NCBI RefSeq assembly: GCF_013009075.1
Contig: NZ_CP053108.1
Location: 1,798,001 to 1,862,000, forward strand
From: Halomonas sp. TA22
GTDB lineage: Bacteria > Pseudomonadota > Gammaproteobacteria > Pseudomonadales > Halomonadaceae
Direction: 5' to 3'
Length of the DNA stretch: 64,000 nt
This document shows, in pieces, positions 17,784 to 27,601 of the stretch (position 1 is the first letter of the stretch; every line of letters starts with the position of its first letter). The notes under the pieces were generated by a model that saw only the letters and a list, made by a program, of their open reading frames with translations, had not been told where the DNA came from and searched no databases. A program made the position numbers and the translations under genes.

Positions 17784-18133
17784 CACTCTCTCCAATAAGG
17801 TCGCAAGTCCCCAGCCAGTTTATCGATACGCTCTCCCGCTTCCATGGCCTGCCCAAAGTAGATGACCTTGAATGCGAGGGGATGTTGGGGACAAGTGAAA
17901 ATCGCTTCATAGCCCTCTATGGCATAAACACGAAATGCAATCGTGTAAGGATGGCCTAGATGCGAGTGCTTGATCGCTATCGGGTCCAGGGCCGAGGGAT
18001 TCTTCATGCACTCCGAGGCCACCTCCAGCACCGCAGCCAGGGCGTAAAACTCCTCTCGCGTGCCGCTGGCCTGGATACGCTGTATTTCCGCCACCACCGG
18101 CGCTGCCAGGTATTCATCCTCAACATAGCACAT
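17783..18133 (-). CDS. Putative toxin of a HigBA-like toxin-antitoxin pair
   Basis: This 116-residue protein lies immediately upstream of, and overlaps, the HTH antitoxin. Its C-terminal half (HPYTIAFRVYAIEGYEAIFT and FKVIYFGQAM) resembles the beta-sheet core of RelE/HigB or Gp49-like toxins, with a helical N-terminus. The assignment rests mainly on size, context and this weak resemblance; catalytic residues are not evident. No strong ribosome site precedes the ATG, as often seen for toxins. Confidence 0.6.
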   Translation of the reverse strand: MCYVEDEYLAAPVVAEIQRIQASGTREEFYALAAVLEVASECMKNPSALDPIAIKHSHLGHPYTIAFRVYAIEGYEAIFTCPQHPLAFKVIYFGQAMEAGERIDKLAGDLRPYWRE

Positions 18134-18410
18134 TTGATATAACCCGCGGGACTCGTTGTTTTTATCACTATAGTCTAGAGAACAGATTGGGGCTTTCGCT
18201 GAAGCGTGCCGAGCCTCTCAACAGGCAGCGATGTCATCGAGTGATGCCGCCCGGCGCCAAGAGGTGGGCCCAGCAACACGCAAGCGCGAGGCGGCTAAAT
18301 CACCGACTCCTGCGCATCGGCGGCGTCTCGTCACTGCTCCGCTTCATCACCGAGCCTTCAACGGAGGCCACTGCGCATGCCTTCGAGCTCACCGAAGGCG
18401 ACCGGGATTC

Positions 18411-19172
18411 CTAGCTATCAAAATCAAAACTCAGCTCGTCATCCCCTTCCCCGAACAGCGCGTCTAGGTTCCCCGGTGCGGCCACGTTGCCGGGATTCAG
18501 CCGTGCAAGACGAGCCAGCAGGTGCGCCTGCGGCAGCGACAGGTTGAGCATAGGCAACCGGCAGCGCCTGCGCCTTCCGCAGAGCCAGGAACGCCTCGTC
18601 GTCAAGCTGGGCCATGGCCTTCTCGTCGATCATGTGCAAGCCGGGAATGGAGAGGCCGAGCTGTTCCTGCAACGCATGAGGCCAAGGAGCGATGACCTTG
18701 CCCGGGCCAGCGCCGCGATCGCCTGGCGGGTGGTCTGCTGCTTGGCGTGGCTGGCCTTGAGCGTGGCCAGTACCGCCTCCAGCGCCGGGGCGGGCTTGTC
18801 TTCACTATCGAAGAACGGCTCGCCCTCCTCCGCGCTGAGCAGGCCGGAATCGCGATCGAAAGTCACCAGTGTCTTGTCACCGACCGGCATCACCTCGAAC
18901 GGCCAGGTCGCAAGCCACTGCGGCTGGTAGTTACCCAGCCATTTACCCTCTCGGACAAACAGATTGTGGCCGGGCTGCAGACCGCATACGCCGACCAGGT
19001 GCCATTCGTGCCCCTCCTTGACCAGGGCAATGGGCATGGAGGCCGCGGCCTTGGCCAGTTCGCCCGCATGCAGCGGCAACAGGGCTTTATTGGTGGCAAA
19101 GCTGAGATCGACAGGCGGCTGCCAGGTCTTGCCCTGGCACTCCTTGGGGCTCAGTACGAGCGGTGTGGGCAT
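18411..19172 (-). pseudogene. sapC: SapC-family protein gene, broken by two frameshifts
   Basis: The ATG at 19172 (CAGGAG upstream) opens a frame whose first 160 residues match SapC proteins (ATNKALLPLHAGELAKAA, MPIALVKEG, LVGVCGLQPGHNLFV). Near 18701-18706 one base is lost in a CCCGGG run; the next frame continues KVIAPWPHALQEQ and GLHMIDEKAMAQLDDEAF. Near 18548-18556 two further bases appear lost; the third frame gives the family ending LSLPQAHLLARLARLN and an acidic tail. SapC genes accompany S-layer proteins, and this one follows the decayed S-layer-like gene on the same strand, after a terminator. A pseudogene unless the lesions are sequence errors. Confidence 0.8.
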
Positions 19173-19252
19173 GGGATCTCCTGAAAAGTTAGAAATGACG
19201 AATAAACACTGGGGAAATTCCGCACAAGTGAGCACGGTATTTTCCAGCCCTC

Positions 19253-19285
19253 GAAAGAAGAAAACCCCCAGCCAGGGCCAGGGGT
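19253..19285 (-). terminator. Rho-independent terminator of the decayed S-layer-like gene
   Basis: On the minus strand ACCCCTGG...CTGGGGGT forms an eight-pair stem (two G-U pairs) followed by TTTTCTTCTTTC. It lies about 60 bases after the stop codon at 19342 and ahead of sapC. Confidence 0.75.
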
Positions 19286-19341
19286 TCGGTCGCTTGAGGA
19301 GAGGGCCGTGCGACCCTCTCGATCAGCTAGGTCAGATGACC

Positions 19342-21837
19342 TTAGGCAGCTTCAACAGCACCGGCAGTGAGAATGCCAGCCGTGAAGTCGATGTCTTCTG
19401 CAGTGACGCCTACCAGTTCAATGGTAGTGATAGCAGAAGTACCGAGGTCGCGACCTGCCTCCGCGTCAGCCTCAACATATAGCGTCAGACCGGTCTCGGT
19501 CTCGGTCCAGAAGATCTCCAGCGCGTCGGCAGAGCCCACACGGCTGTTGATGGTCTGGTCTTCACCAAGCGCCACCAGCGTGTAGCCTTCACCGAAGAAG
19601 ATGCGATCTTCGCCTTCCGCACCGAAGTTGGCGATGGTGATCGTAGAACCTTCATCATCGGCAAAGACGTACAGGTCGCTGTCGGTGGTGGCGTCGGTGC
19701 AAACTCACCCAACGTCACGCCGAAGCCGCCATCTTCTTCAGAATCCTTCAGCATCGCCAGGGCATCTTCGATATCAGTTTCGAGAGTTTCCAGCTTGTCG
19801 ACAAGCGCCTGAGTGGCTTCGGCGGTTTCTTCAGCCGCTTCGAGCTGAGCTTCACGAGTCTCGATAGCGTCGATCAGCGCCTGGCGCTCTGCCTGCAGCT
19901 CCAGCACGATATTCAGAATTTCGCCAGTAACAGTTGCGTCAAAGGCATCTTCTGCACTGCTGACCGCACTTTCCAGCGTAGTACGCTCTTCAACTTCGCC
20001 GAATGCCGCATTAACAGCCTGCTGCTGGGCAGTCAGGTCTGCAGCGTCTTCTTCGACAGGCTCAGCAAATACGTTACCGTACCCGGCGACGAAGTTGATC
20101 AGGTTGGCTACCAGCGCTTGATCCACTTCTTCGCCGTCGATGACGTCCACAATCACATCGCGCAGATTGAGAAGCGTGGGGTTTTCAATGCCTTCAGGAG
20201 CTTGAGGATCATTCACCTGAAGCTCAACGTTCGCACCGCCAGCACCGATGTGCGCGTTAATCGCATCGCGCACGGCGTCCAGCAGCGCAGCGTAGTCACC
20301 CTCGGCATTCACATGAGCGGCAAGCGCGTCTTCGGCATCGACGATGGCCTGCTGAAGCTCAGCGGCGGTGAACAGGTCTACCAAGTCAGCTTCTGTATAT
20401 GTAACGCCAGGATTCGGCTCGGCAGTCAGGTTACCCTCAACGTCGAGATACCAAGTAGCAGCATCACCGTTCGCGTCTTCCAGGCTGTCGAGGGTAGCGC
20501 CAGTACCGTCTTCATCAGTAGAATCAGTGATTACGGCAGTGTAAGTTTCGCCATCAATCTCTGCGGTGTAGGTACCGTTGCCATTAGGACCAGCATCAGT
20601 AGAAGTCCAAATGCTGTCGTTAGCAAAGATAGAAGCGATAATAGCTGCATTATCCGCTTCAGTATTATCGGTTTCCAACCCAACATAGGTCCAAGCACTT
20701 CCATCCGCCAGGACATCGGCTGCAGTTACCGCTTCGTTATCATTAGCGAATTTTTCTACAGCAATGCCCGCAAATTCGTAATCGTTACCTTCACCATCAT
20801 CAGTCTCAATGGTCAGGTTGCCATCTGCATCGGTGTATAGAACAACATGGTCCGCAGGCTCAGTAACAGTATCGCCATTGACAATAACGTTGCCTTGGAC
20901 ATCGTACAAACGCTCATCAGCGTCAACCGCTGCCTGAGCTTCTGCACGTGCCGCTTCCAGAGTGGCGTCGCGCAACAGAGTATTGGCAGACAAAGTGGTC
21001 AGCGCGTCAATAGCAGCTTGTTCAACGCCTGCTTGTGTCGCTGTGGTAGCACGCGCCACATCAAGTGCATCAATGGCGTCTTGCAGATTATCTTCCGCAG
21101 TCTCAACCGCATTTTGGGCGACTGTATTAGCTTGCTCGATGGCCGTGGCCACTTCAGCAGCTGTCGGCTCTTCGCCCAAATCGCCCAGTTCAACCAGCAG
21201 TTCGTTATCGGTGTTGTCGTTCAGGAATTCGGTACGAGCAGCAACAGCACCCTGATAGGCAGCCAGCGTTTCAGTGAGCCCTGAAACAGGCTCTTCTGCC
21301 GGCTGCGGGCTCACACCTTCGTCGCGCGACCGAACTGGTTGTAGTGCGAAAGCGGCGTGAGGCCGTTTTCGGTGAAGAACGCCAGCAGGTCGGCGGTCGT
21401 CCACTCGGCATAGGTGCCGTCAGTATCGTTTTCCTGCAGCTGAGCCAGCTTGTTGTCCAGGTAGGCCTGGGCGTTGAACTCAGCGGAAGGGCTCACGCCT
21501 TCGGCAGCGCCATGCTGGTTGTAATGCGAAAGCGGGGTGAAGCCGTTCTCGGTCAGGAAAGCCAGCAGCTCTTCGCGGGTGGTGATGTCCTCGAAACCGC
21601 CGACTTCAGCCAGCTGAGCCAGCTTGGAATCCAGATAGACATTGGCGTCGAATTCGGCAGAAGGATTGAGCCCTTCAGCCGCGCCGTACTGGCGGTAGTG
21701 CTCTTCGGCAATCAGCCGGAGGCTTCAAACGCTTCGCGAACCTGTTCGATGGAAGTGAACTCTTCGTAGCCTTCCAGGCTTTGCAGCTAGGCCAGCTTTT
21801 GTTCGAGATAGAACTCTTCATTGAAGGCGATCGCCAT
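19342..21837 (-). pseudogene. Second S-layer-like/DUF4214-type surface protein gene, decayed
   Basis: ATG 21837 has AGGAG upstream. The reading frame is broken four times: a TAG at codon 17 (21787-21789) where sister modules encode KLAQLQ; a one-base loss near 21715-21720; a CG-dinucleotide gain (or one-base loss) near 21323-21328; and a one-base loss near 19698-19701. Repaired, it encodes about 830 residues: three N-terminal modules (HYRQYGAAEGLNP, HYNQHGAAEGVSP, HYNQFGRDEGVSP) like those of the intact protein at 13.4-15.4 kb, an acidic helical/beta repeat region, and a C-terminal domain ending TTIELVG plus 21 residues. No signal peptide. Before decay it was probably a T1SS-exported surface-layer protein. 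Sequencing error is the alternative for some lesions, but one is a substitution. Confidence 0.8.
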
Positions 21838-22383
21838 ACTTCTTACTCCTAGCATATGCATATGTTGCGACTTGTTTGCCGCTTATTGATCTCAGGAGCC
21901 TTTTACCCTGCGCCCCGGCAGTGCGTCGGCATGAACAGCGCTGTTCATTCAGCGTGCTTGGCACCTCTGTGAAGCACTCGGCATCACTAGTTCCCTTTAT
22001 TAACAAGACTCATCCAAAGGAGAACCACAAACCCCTCCCATCAGAATTACTCGTCTCGCCATCAGCGATGCTAGATCGCTAACCCTTGCTTTGCAAGGAC
22101 AAGTTAGTGAATGCTTCGCATACACTACTATTGTTAAAGGCTCGCTGTATTATTTGTCTAAAGTATTACCTCCGCCTGCCGATAAGCGCACTTCACCCTA
22201 CCCAAAGTAAACAATCACTAACCCCGAAATACTTATAGAACAGCGTTTTCTTTGCATTAGATGGCGTTAATGCAGCGCCACGCGGGTCGCGCCGAATGGC
22301 AATGAATTACGCATACTCCGTGTATTGTCAAGAGGAGAAACGCGACAGGCATAGCGCGTTTTCGCCCGCAAATTGGCGCTTGT
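21838..22383. other. 546-base intergenic region
   Basis: This stretch is richer in A+T than its flanks. It holds the AGGAG ribosome site of the decayed S-layer gene and the palindrome CATATGCATATG just upstream of it. Short open frames on the plus strand (21876-22082, 22296-22481) lack ribosome sites and recognisable sequence. I see no RNA gene or mobile element. Confidence 0.5.
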
Positions 22384-23520
22384 TCAGTGTTTTTGAGGGG
22401 AAACGTTTAACAATTTTTCACGCAATGCCGTGGTGGGATATTCGAAATGGCGGTAGATCAGTGTCGCCAGCCACAGCGTGAGCCCCACGTAGAGCAGGTA
22501 GACGAGCGGCCAGGGCAGCTGCGGCGAAAGCCACGGACGCTGGAGCAGCGGGATGATCAGCGAGAAGTGCACCAAATAGGCCGAGTAGGAGACCAGGCTG
22601 AGATGGGTGACCGCGCGGGTAATACCCGGCCAGCGCCGCGGGCCGGTGTGCCAGTAGCTGAACCCGGGCAGCAGCATGGCCAGGCCGGCGCTGGTGAGGG
22701 TGAAGAGCAGCGTGCGGTTGAGGTAGGTTTCAAGGCTTGTGAGAAGGCCGTGGCACAGCAGGTAGACGCTCAGGGCGGTCAGAGCGAGGCCGGCCAGCAG
22801 CAGCCAAGCGGCGTGGCACGCCATGAAGGCGCCGTGAAAGCGCAGCAGCCAGGCCATGAGAAACCCCCAGGCAATGGCATCCAGGCGCAGCACCACCACC
22901 TGGCGCACGCCTTCGTCCCAGTGCGGCTCGCCAGTCGTGGCGGCCAGCACACGCAGCAGGGTGAACAGCGCGATATAGCCGCACAGTGCCCAGAGCACGG
23001 CGTGGTGGCGGTTGGCCACGCAGCGCACCGCGAGCATCAAGGCCAGGGGAATGGTGAGGTAGAACCACTCCTCCACCGCGAGGCTCCACGATTCGGGCAT
23101 TAGCGTGGAGCCTGGCCAGGCGAGGTTCTGCAGGAACAGGAGGTGGCGAAGATCGCGCTCGCCGGTGCCGAACCACCAGTGGAACAGGGTGAGGTTGAGC
23201 AGCAAAAACAGGTAGTAGTTGGGCAGGGTACGACACCAGCGCCGCAGCCAGAAGTCGCCGACCTGGCGCCAGCTGACGGGTGCCGTGCCTTCGGCGAAGA
23301 GCGTGATCAGCAGCCCGCCGATCAGAAAGCCGCTGAGCACGAAGAACAGCTCCACTCCGAAGTAGCCGCCAAGGTAGAGCATGAGCGTGCGGCCGGGGTC
23401 GGGTATCACGTCGACCAGCAGCATGGTGCCGTGGGAGACGAGCACCAGGGCGATGGCCAGCGCGCGCACCAGGTCGAGGCCGAAGTTGCGCGGCTTGCCA
23501 AGGGGGGCGGCCAGGGTCAT
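22384..23520 (-). CDS. Acyltransferase 3 family membrane protein (OafA/YrhL-like)
   Basis: The 378-residue protein has about ten membrane segments and the acyltransferase-3 signatures: LDLVRALAIALVLVSHG (with the conserved R and H) near residue 15, GYFGVELFFVLSGFLIG near 52, and SWSLAVEEWFYL near 145. These inner-membrane enzymes O-acetylate or otherwise acylate surface polysaccharides. It lies at the distal end of a glycosyltransferase cluster, so modification of the O-polysaccharide is likely. The acyl donor and target sugar cannot be read from sequence. Confidence 0.88.
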   Translation of the reverse strand: MTLAAPLGKPRNFGLDLVRALAIALVLVSHGTMLLVDVIPDPGRTLMLYLGGYFGVELFFVLSGFLIGGLLITLFAEGTAPVSWRQVGDFWLRRWCRTLPNYYLFLLLNLTLFHWWFGTGERDLRHLLFLQNLAWPGSTLMPESWSLAVEEWFYLTIPLALMLAVRCVANRHHAVLWALCGYIALFTLLRVLAATTGEPHWDEGVRQVVVLRLDAIAWGFLMAWLLRFHGAFMACHAAWLLLAGLALTALSVYLLCHGLLTSLETYLNRTLLFTLTSAGLAMLLPGFSYWHTGPRRWPGITRAVTHLSLVSYSAYLVHFSLIIPLLQRPWLSPQLPWPLVYLLYVGLTLWLATLIYRHFEYPTTALREKLLNVSPQKH

Positions 23521-23557
23521 AGCACTTCTCCGATGTCAGCAGGCCATGCCGGCGCCG

Positions 23558-24490
23558 TCAGTCGAGGCGGCCGGCGCGCCCCCGCATGCCGTGCAGCACG
23601 CCTTGGGTCATTTTCCACCAGTGCTGCCAGCGCGGCTTGGCATAGAGGGTGTAGAAGCCGTACTTGAGCAGCAGCCGCCACGCATCGACGCACTTCCACT
23701 GGCGCGGCACCCAGGGGGTGCGGTAGAGCAGCACGGCGTTGCGGAAGTGGTAGTAGTGGCGCAGCGGGCTGTGCAGCGGGATCTTGCGGCCGCGAAACTG
23801 AAGCGGTGCCTCGCCCAGGCTGTGCTGCATGTGGGCGGCGCATACGCCGTAGCTCTGGTAGCCGTGATGGGCGGCGCGCAGCCCCCATTCGATATCGACA
23901 TAGTCGATGAAGAGATCCTCGCGCATGCCGCCGACGTGGTCGAGCACCGCCATGGGGATCAGGCAACCGGAGGCGATGAGGTAGTCGACCGGGAGTATGG
24001 CTTCGCCACATTCGCAGCGATGCCGATGAAGGCGCATCTTGCGTATCTGCAGAAACGGCGGCGGGTTCTCCTGACGGGGGTCGCGATAGCGCGGGCCGGC
24101 GGCGGCGGGCCTGGCCTGCGAGTCTAGCGCCGCACGTAGCGTTGCCACCATGTCGGGGGCGGGCAGGCTGTCCTGGTCCATGAGCAACACGTACCGGGCG
24201 TCCTGCTGCCTAGCCCAGTCGATACCGGCATTCTGCGCAGCGGCAATGCCGCGATTATCGCCCATGGCAAGCACGTGGCTGGCCGCCGGGTGGCGAGCGG
24301 CGTTCCAGGCCGGGACGTTTTCCGCCGAGCCGTTGTCGACGATCACCACGGCCTCGACCTGGGGAATCAGGCTATCGAGCAGCGTGGCGAGCACGTCGAG
24401 TTCGGGGCGGTAGGTGACGATGACCGCGACGATGCCGGCCCCGGCGGGCGCGGCATCGTCGACCTGCGAGAGTCGTTGTGTTTCAGCCAT
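23558..24490 (-). CDS. Family 2 glycosyltransferase, rhamnosyltransferase-like
   Basis: A 310-residue GT2 enzyme: VAVIVTYRPELDVLATLLDSL and VVIVDNGSAENVPAW near the N-terminus form the nucleotide-binding half, LLMDQDSLP is the metal-binding DxD-like site, and FIDYVDIEWGLRAAHHG is typical of the rhamnosyltransferase (RfbF-like) subgroup. With rmlBACD nearby, dTDP-rhamnose is the likely donor. The start overlaps the end of the large upstream fusion gene by eight bases, so both are cotranscribed. Confidence 0.85.
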   Translation of the reverse strand: MAETQRLSQVDDAAPAGAGIVAVIVTYRPELDVLATLLDSLIPQVEAVVIVDNGSAENVPAWNAARHPAASHVLAMGDNRGIAAAQNAGIDWARQQDARYVLLMDQDSLPAPDMVATLRAALDSQARPAAAGPRYRDPRQENPPPFLQIRKMRLHRHRCECGEAILPVDYLIASGCLIPMAVLDHVGGMREDLFIDYVDIEWGLRAAHHGYQSYGVCAAHMQHSLGEAPLQFRGRKIPLHSPLRHYYHFRNAVLLYRTPWVPRQWKCVDAWRLLLKYGFYTLYAKPRWQHWWKMTQGVLHGMRGRAGRLD

Positions 24491-27404
24491 CCGCGCGGGC
24501 GCCTCCGCTTTGTGATACCGCCTCCTCGGGCCTTGCTTCTTGGGGCAGCGAGGCCAGGCGCGGTGGCCAGGCGAGGCTGAAGTCTTCGTGATCCAGCGTC
24601 AGGTTGGGGCTGTAGGCGGGGTCTTCGCGCAGCAGGCTGCCCCAGCGCTTGGTCATGTAGGCCCGTTCGCGCTCGAAGCGCGCCTTCTTCTCGGGCGTGT
24701 CCTCGAAGCCGCGCGTGGCGGATTCGTGGTGATAGAGCTCGGCGTAGGGGGTGAAGACATTGCGGTACCCCGCTTCGCGCAGGCGCAGGCAGAGATCGAC
24801 ATCGTTGCAGGCCACTTGCAGCTCGGTCTCGTTGAGGCCGCCAACCTCCTCGAACCGGCGCTTCACCACGACCAAGCAGGCAGCGGTCACGGCGGAAAAC
24901 TCGGAGATGAGCGCCATGCGCCCCACGTAACCGGGGCTGCCCTTGGCAAATCCCTTGTGGGCATGCCCCGCCCAGCCGCCGATGCCGAGAACCACCCCAC
25001 CGTGCTGAAGCGTGTCGTTGGGGTACCACAGCCTCGCGCCCACCGCGCCGACATCGGGCTGCAGGGCATGGCTGACCATCTCGTCAAGCCAGTCGGGGGA
25101 GATGACTTCGAGGTCGTTGTTGAGCAGGCCGATCACGTCGCCACGCGCCTGGGCGACACCGGCATTGTTGAGCGCGGAGTAGTTGAAGGGGCGCTCGTCG
25201 CGAATCACGCGGATACGCGCATCGCCCTTGAGGGAGTCGAAGTAGGCCAGCGTCTGCGGATCATCAGAGCCGTTGTCGATGATCAGGATTTCATAGGCGG
25301 GATAGGTGGTCTTCTCAACGATGCTTTCGATGCATTGGCGCACCAGGTGAAGCCCGTTGCGCGTGGGAATGATCAGGCTGACCAGCGGCAGTGTGTCGGG
25401 CAGCGCATAACGCACGCGATAGCCGAAGTCGAGGTGGATCACTTGCGCCTCGATGCCGCGGCGCTCGAGATGCTGCTGCAGCGCCTTTTCGCCGGCGATC
25501 ATGGCATAGGGCTTGGCATCCGAGGATTGCGCGGTGCTTTCGGCATGCACGCGCCAGTGGTAGAGCACACGAGGAATATGGTGAATCTGCTGCGACGAGA
25601 TGTGCTCGATGCAGCGCAGCGCCAGGTCATAGTCCTGGGCGCCCTCCACGCCCTGGCGGAAACCATCAATGGTACGCAAGAGCTCGGCGCGGTAAACGCC
25701 CAGGTGCGTGATGAGGTTGTGGGAGTAGAACAGCCCCTGGTTCCAGTCGCATTTGAAGTAGGGGTCGAAGCGCCGTCCGTGCTCGTCGATCTTGTCCTCG
25801 TCGGAGTAGATCAGGCTCAGCTGCGGGTCCTGGTTGATCGTCTCCGCTACCCAGAACAGGGCGTGTTCGGAGAGGCAGTCGTCGTGATCGAGCAGTGCGA
25901 TCCAGTCGCCTGTGGCCAGCGCCAGGGCGCTGTTGGAGGTGGCGGAGATATGCCCGTTGGTCTCGCGGAATACGACCTTGATGCGCTCATCCTCGCGTGC
26001 ATAGCGCTCGAGGATCGGCCGAATCGCCTTGTCAGTGGAGGCGTCGTCGGCGATGCATAGCTCCCAGTGCGGATAGAGCTGATTGCGCACCGATTCGATG
26101 GCCTCGATCAGCCATTCGGGCCGGGGGTTGTAGGTGGGCATGAGCACCGAGATCAGCGGCTGGCTGGAGAGGCGTGCGACATGCGCGCGCATGGCCTCTC
26201 GATCGCCCTCGGAGAGCGTATCGTAGCGGCTGATCCAGTCCGTATAGTCATGACGCTGCGGCTCGATCACTTCTCGACGGATGACACGCTGGGCCCGGGT
26301 CTTGAACCCTTGCCACCCTTCCGTGCGATAGACCAGCGCCGATTTGCGCAGCATGACGCTTGCTCCGCCGCCCTGCTTGATGCCGCTGCCGATTCGCTGG
26401 CTCAACTCACGCCCACGCCCGAGCCGGGATTTCGCTTCGCGGAGCGGGCGGGTCAACCGCCAGCTGAAGGAGTTGAGCAGGTCGCTCAACTGCCGGTCAC
26501 GTTGGACAATCTGCTGCTCGCGCTCGGCTATCCGTTGGTCACGCTCGGCCAGGCTTTTGTGAAGTGCGGCAAGTTGCGCGTCACGCTCGGCAAGCCTGCC
26601 TTCCCGTTCGGCAATATGGTCTTCGCGATCGAGCACGACCTGATGATAGGACTTGAGCTGTTCATTGCGTTCAGCGAGGGACTTGCCAAGCGCGTCGAGC
26701 TCGTAGCGTTGCTGGATTCTCTCCCCCAGCCGGGCAAAGAGCGCTCTCACCGCGGGCGCGTCCTGCTGGTAGAGTCGCAGCATCTCCTCCAGTTGCGGCG
26801 GAATGTCTTCGCCGACGAACAGCACGCCAAGACCGTGTGAGTGATCGAAACGGAGGTGAGGATAGTGTGGGCTCAGTTCGTCCCATAGCTGCCAGACACC
26901 AAAGTCCTTCGCACGTACGTTGGTGTCATGAAACATGACGACGGCCCGTCGGGATAACTTGGAGCGCCAGGTCTCGAAATCGTGCTTCACGGCCTCGTAG
27001 GTGTGAAGGCCATCGATATGCAACAGGTCAATCGAAGCGTCGCTGAAATGGGTGACGGCGCGATCGAAGGTCATCCTCAGCAGCTGAGAAAAGGCGCCGT
27101 AGCGCTTGTCGTGGTCATTCGAAAGCGCTTCGAAAACGGTATCGCCATAATAGCCGGCGTGCTCGTCGCCCTGCCAGGTATCGACAGCATAACAGCGCGT
27201 GGCGAGCTTTCTTTCCTGCACCGTTTGACAGCAAGCCATGTAGGAGTTGCCGGTATGAGTACCCAACTCGACGAAGACGTCCGGCTCGAGCTTGGACAAT
27301 AGCCAGGCCGCAAAGGGGATATGCCCGACCCAACTCGTCGGGAACACGACCCGATAGGGCTCGATCAGCATGTCTGCATCGATATAAAGCTCTTGCTTGC
27401 TCAT
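24483..27404 (-). CDS. Methyltransferase / coiled-coil / double GT2 glycosyltransferase fusion
   Basis: A 973-residue cytosolic protein with four parts. Residues about 20-200 are a class I SAM methyltransferase of the Methyltransf_24 type (DVFVELGTHTGNSYMACC; DLLHIDGLHTYE). Residues about 215-310 form a coiled coil of LAERDxQLxx repeats, ending in NSFSWRLTRPLREA, a motif common in O-antigen glycosyltransferases. GT2 domain one starts near 415 (ISVLMPTYNPRPEWL, LIYSDEDKIDEHG); GT2 domain two starts near 673 (VSLIIPTRNGLHLVRQCIES, GLLNNDLEVISPDWLDEM). Such fusions can assemble and cap polysaccharide chains; the coiled coil may act as a molecular ruler, as in the WbdD chain terminator. That role is inference. 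Confidence 0.85.
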   Translation of the reverse strand: MSKQELYIDADMLIEPYRVVFPTSWVGHIPFAAWLLSKLEPDVFVELGTHTGNSYMACCQTVQERKLATRCYAVDTWQGDEHAGYYGDTVFEALSNDHDKRYGAFSQLLRMTFDRAVTHFSDASIDLLHIDGLHTYEAVKHDFETWRSKLSRRAVVMFHDTNVRAKDFGVWQLWDELSPHYPHLRFDHSHGLGVLFVGEDIPPQLEEMLRLYQQDAPAVRALFARLGERIQQRYELDALGKSLAERNEQLKSYHQVVLDREDHIAEREGRLAERDAQLAALHKSLAERDQRIAEREQQIVQRDRQLSDLLNSFSWRLTRPLREAKSRLGRGRELSQRIGSGIKQGGGASVMLRKSALVYRTEGWQGFKTRAQRVIRREVIEPQRHDYTDWISRYDTLSEGDREAMRAHVARLSSQPLISVLMPTYNPRPEWLIEAIESVRNQLYPHWELCIADDASTDKAIRPILERYAREDERIKVVFRETNGHISATSNSALALATGDWIALLDHDDCLSEHALFWVAETINQDPQLSLIYSDEDKIDEHGRRFDPYFKCDWNQGLFYSHNLITHLGVYRAELLRTIDGFRQGVEGAQDYDLALRCIEHISSQQIHHIPRVLYHWRVHAESTAQSSDAKPYAMIAGEKALQQHLERRGIEAQVIHLDFGYRVRYALPDTLPLVSLIIPTRNGLHLVRQCIESIVEKTTYPAYEILIIDNGSDDPQTLAYFDSLKGDARIRVIRDERPFNYSALNNAGVAQARGDVIGLLNNDLEVISPDWLDEMVSHALQPDVGAVGARLWYPNDTLQHGGVVLGIGGWAGHAHKGFAKGSPGYVGRMALISEFSAVTAACLVVVKRRFEEVGGLNETELQVACNDVDLCLRLREAGYRNVFTPYAELYHHESATRGFEDTPEKKARFERERAYMTKRWGSLLREDPAYSPNLTLDHEDFSLAWPPRLASLPQEARPEEAVSQSGGARADG

Positions 27405-27601
27405 ACTCGGAACGCTCTATCCATTGAAATGATCTCTACTGCTCGCTGAATTGGATATTGCGCATGAATACCCACTGAGCCGGACACAACGAAACGGCCA
27501 TTCTGGTCCGCCCGTTTTGCGGAAGGCTATGCTACCGTCAACAGAAGGTTTGCACCACCAGGGTTCAGCCCGGACAGCCGATGCCAACGCCTCGGCCGGG
27601 T

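Noticed and set aside
18134-18410. 277-base gap with a 75-codon plus-strand open frame (18187-18414)
   Set aside because: The frame has no ribosome site and its sequence looks non-coding; I see no promoter, RNA or repeat of note.
21854-21866. CATATGCATATG palindrome upstream of the decayed S-layer gene
   Set aside because: Close to the ribosome site and of simple composition; no second copy or context supports an operator call.
24540-26060. 506-codon open frame antisense to the methyltransferase/GT2 fusion
   Set aside because: Shadow of a real gene with clear domains on the minus strand.
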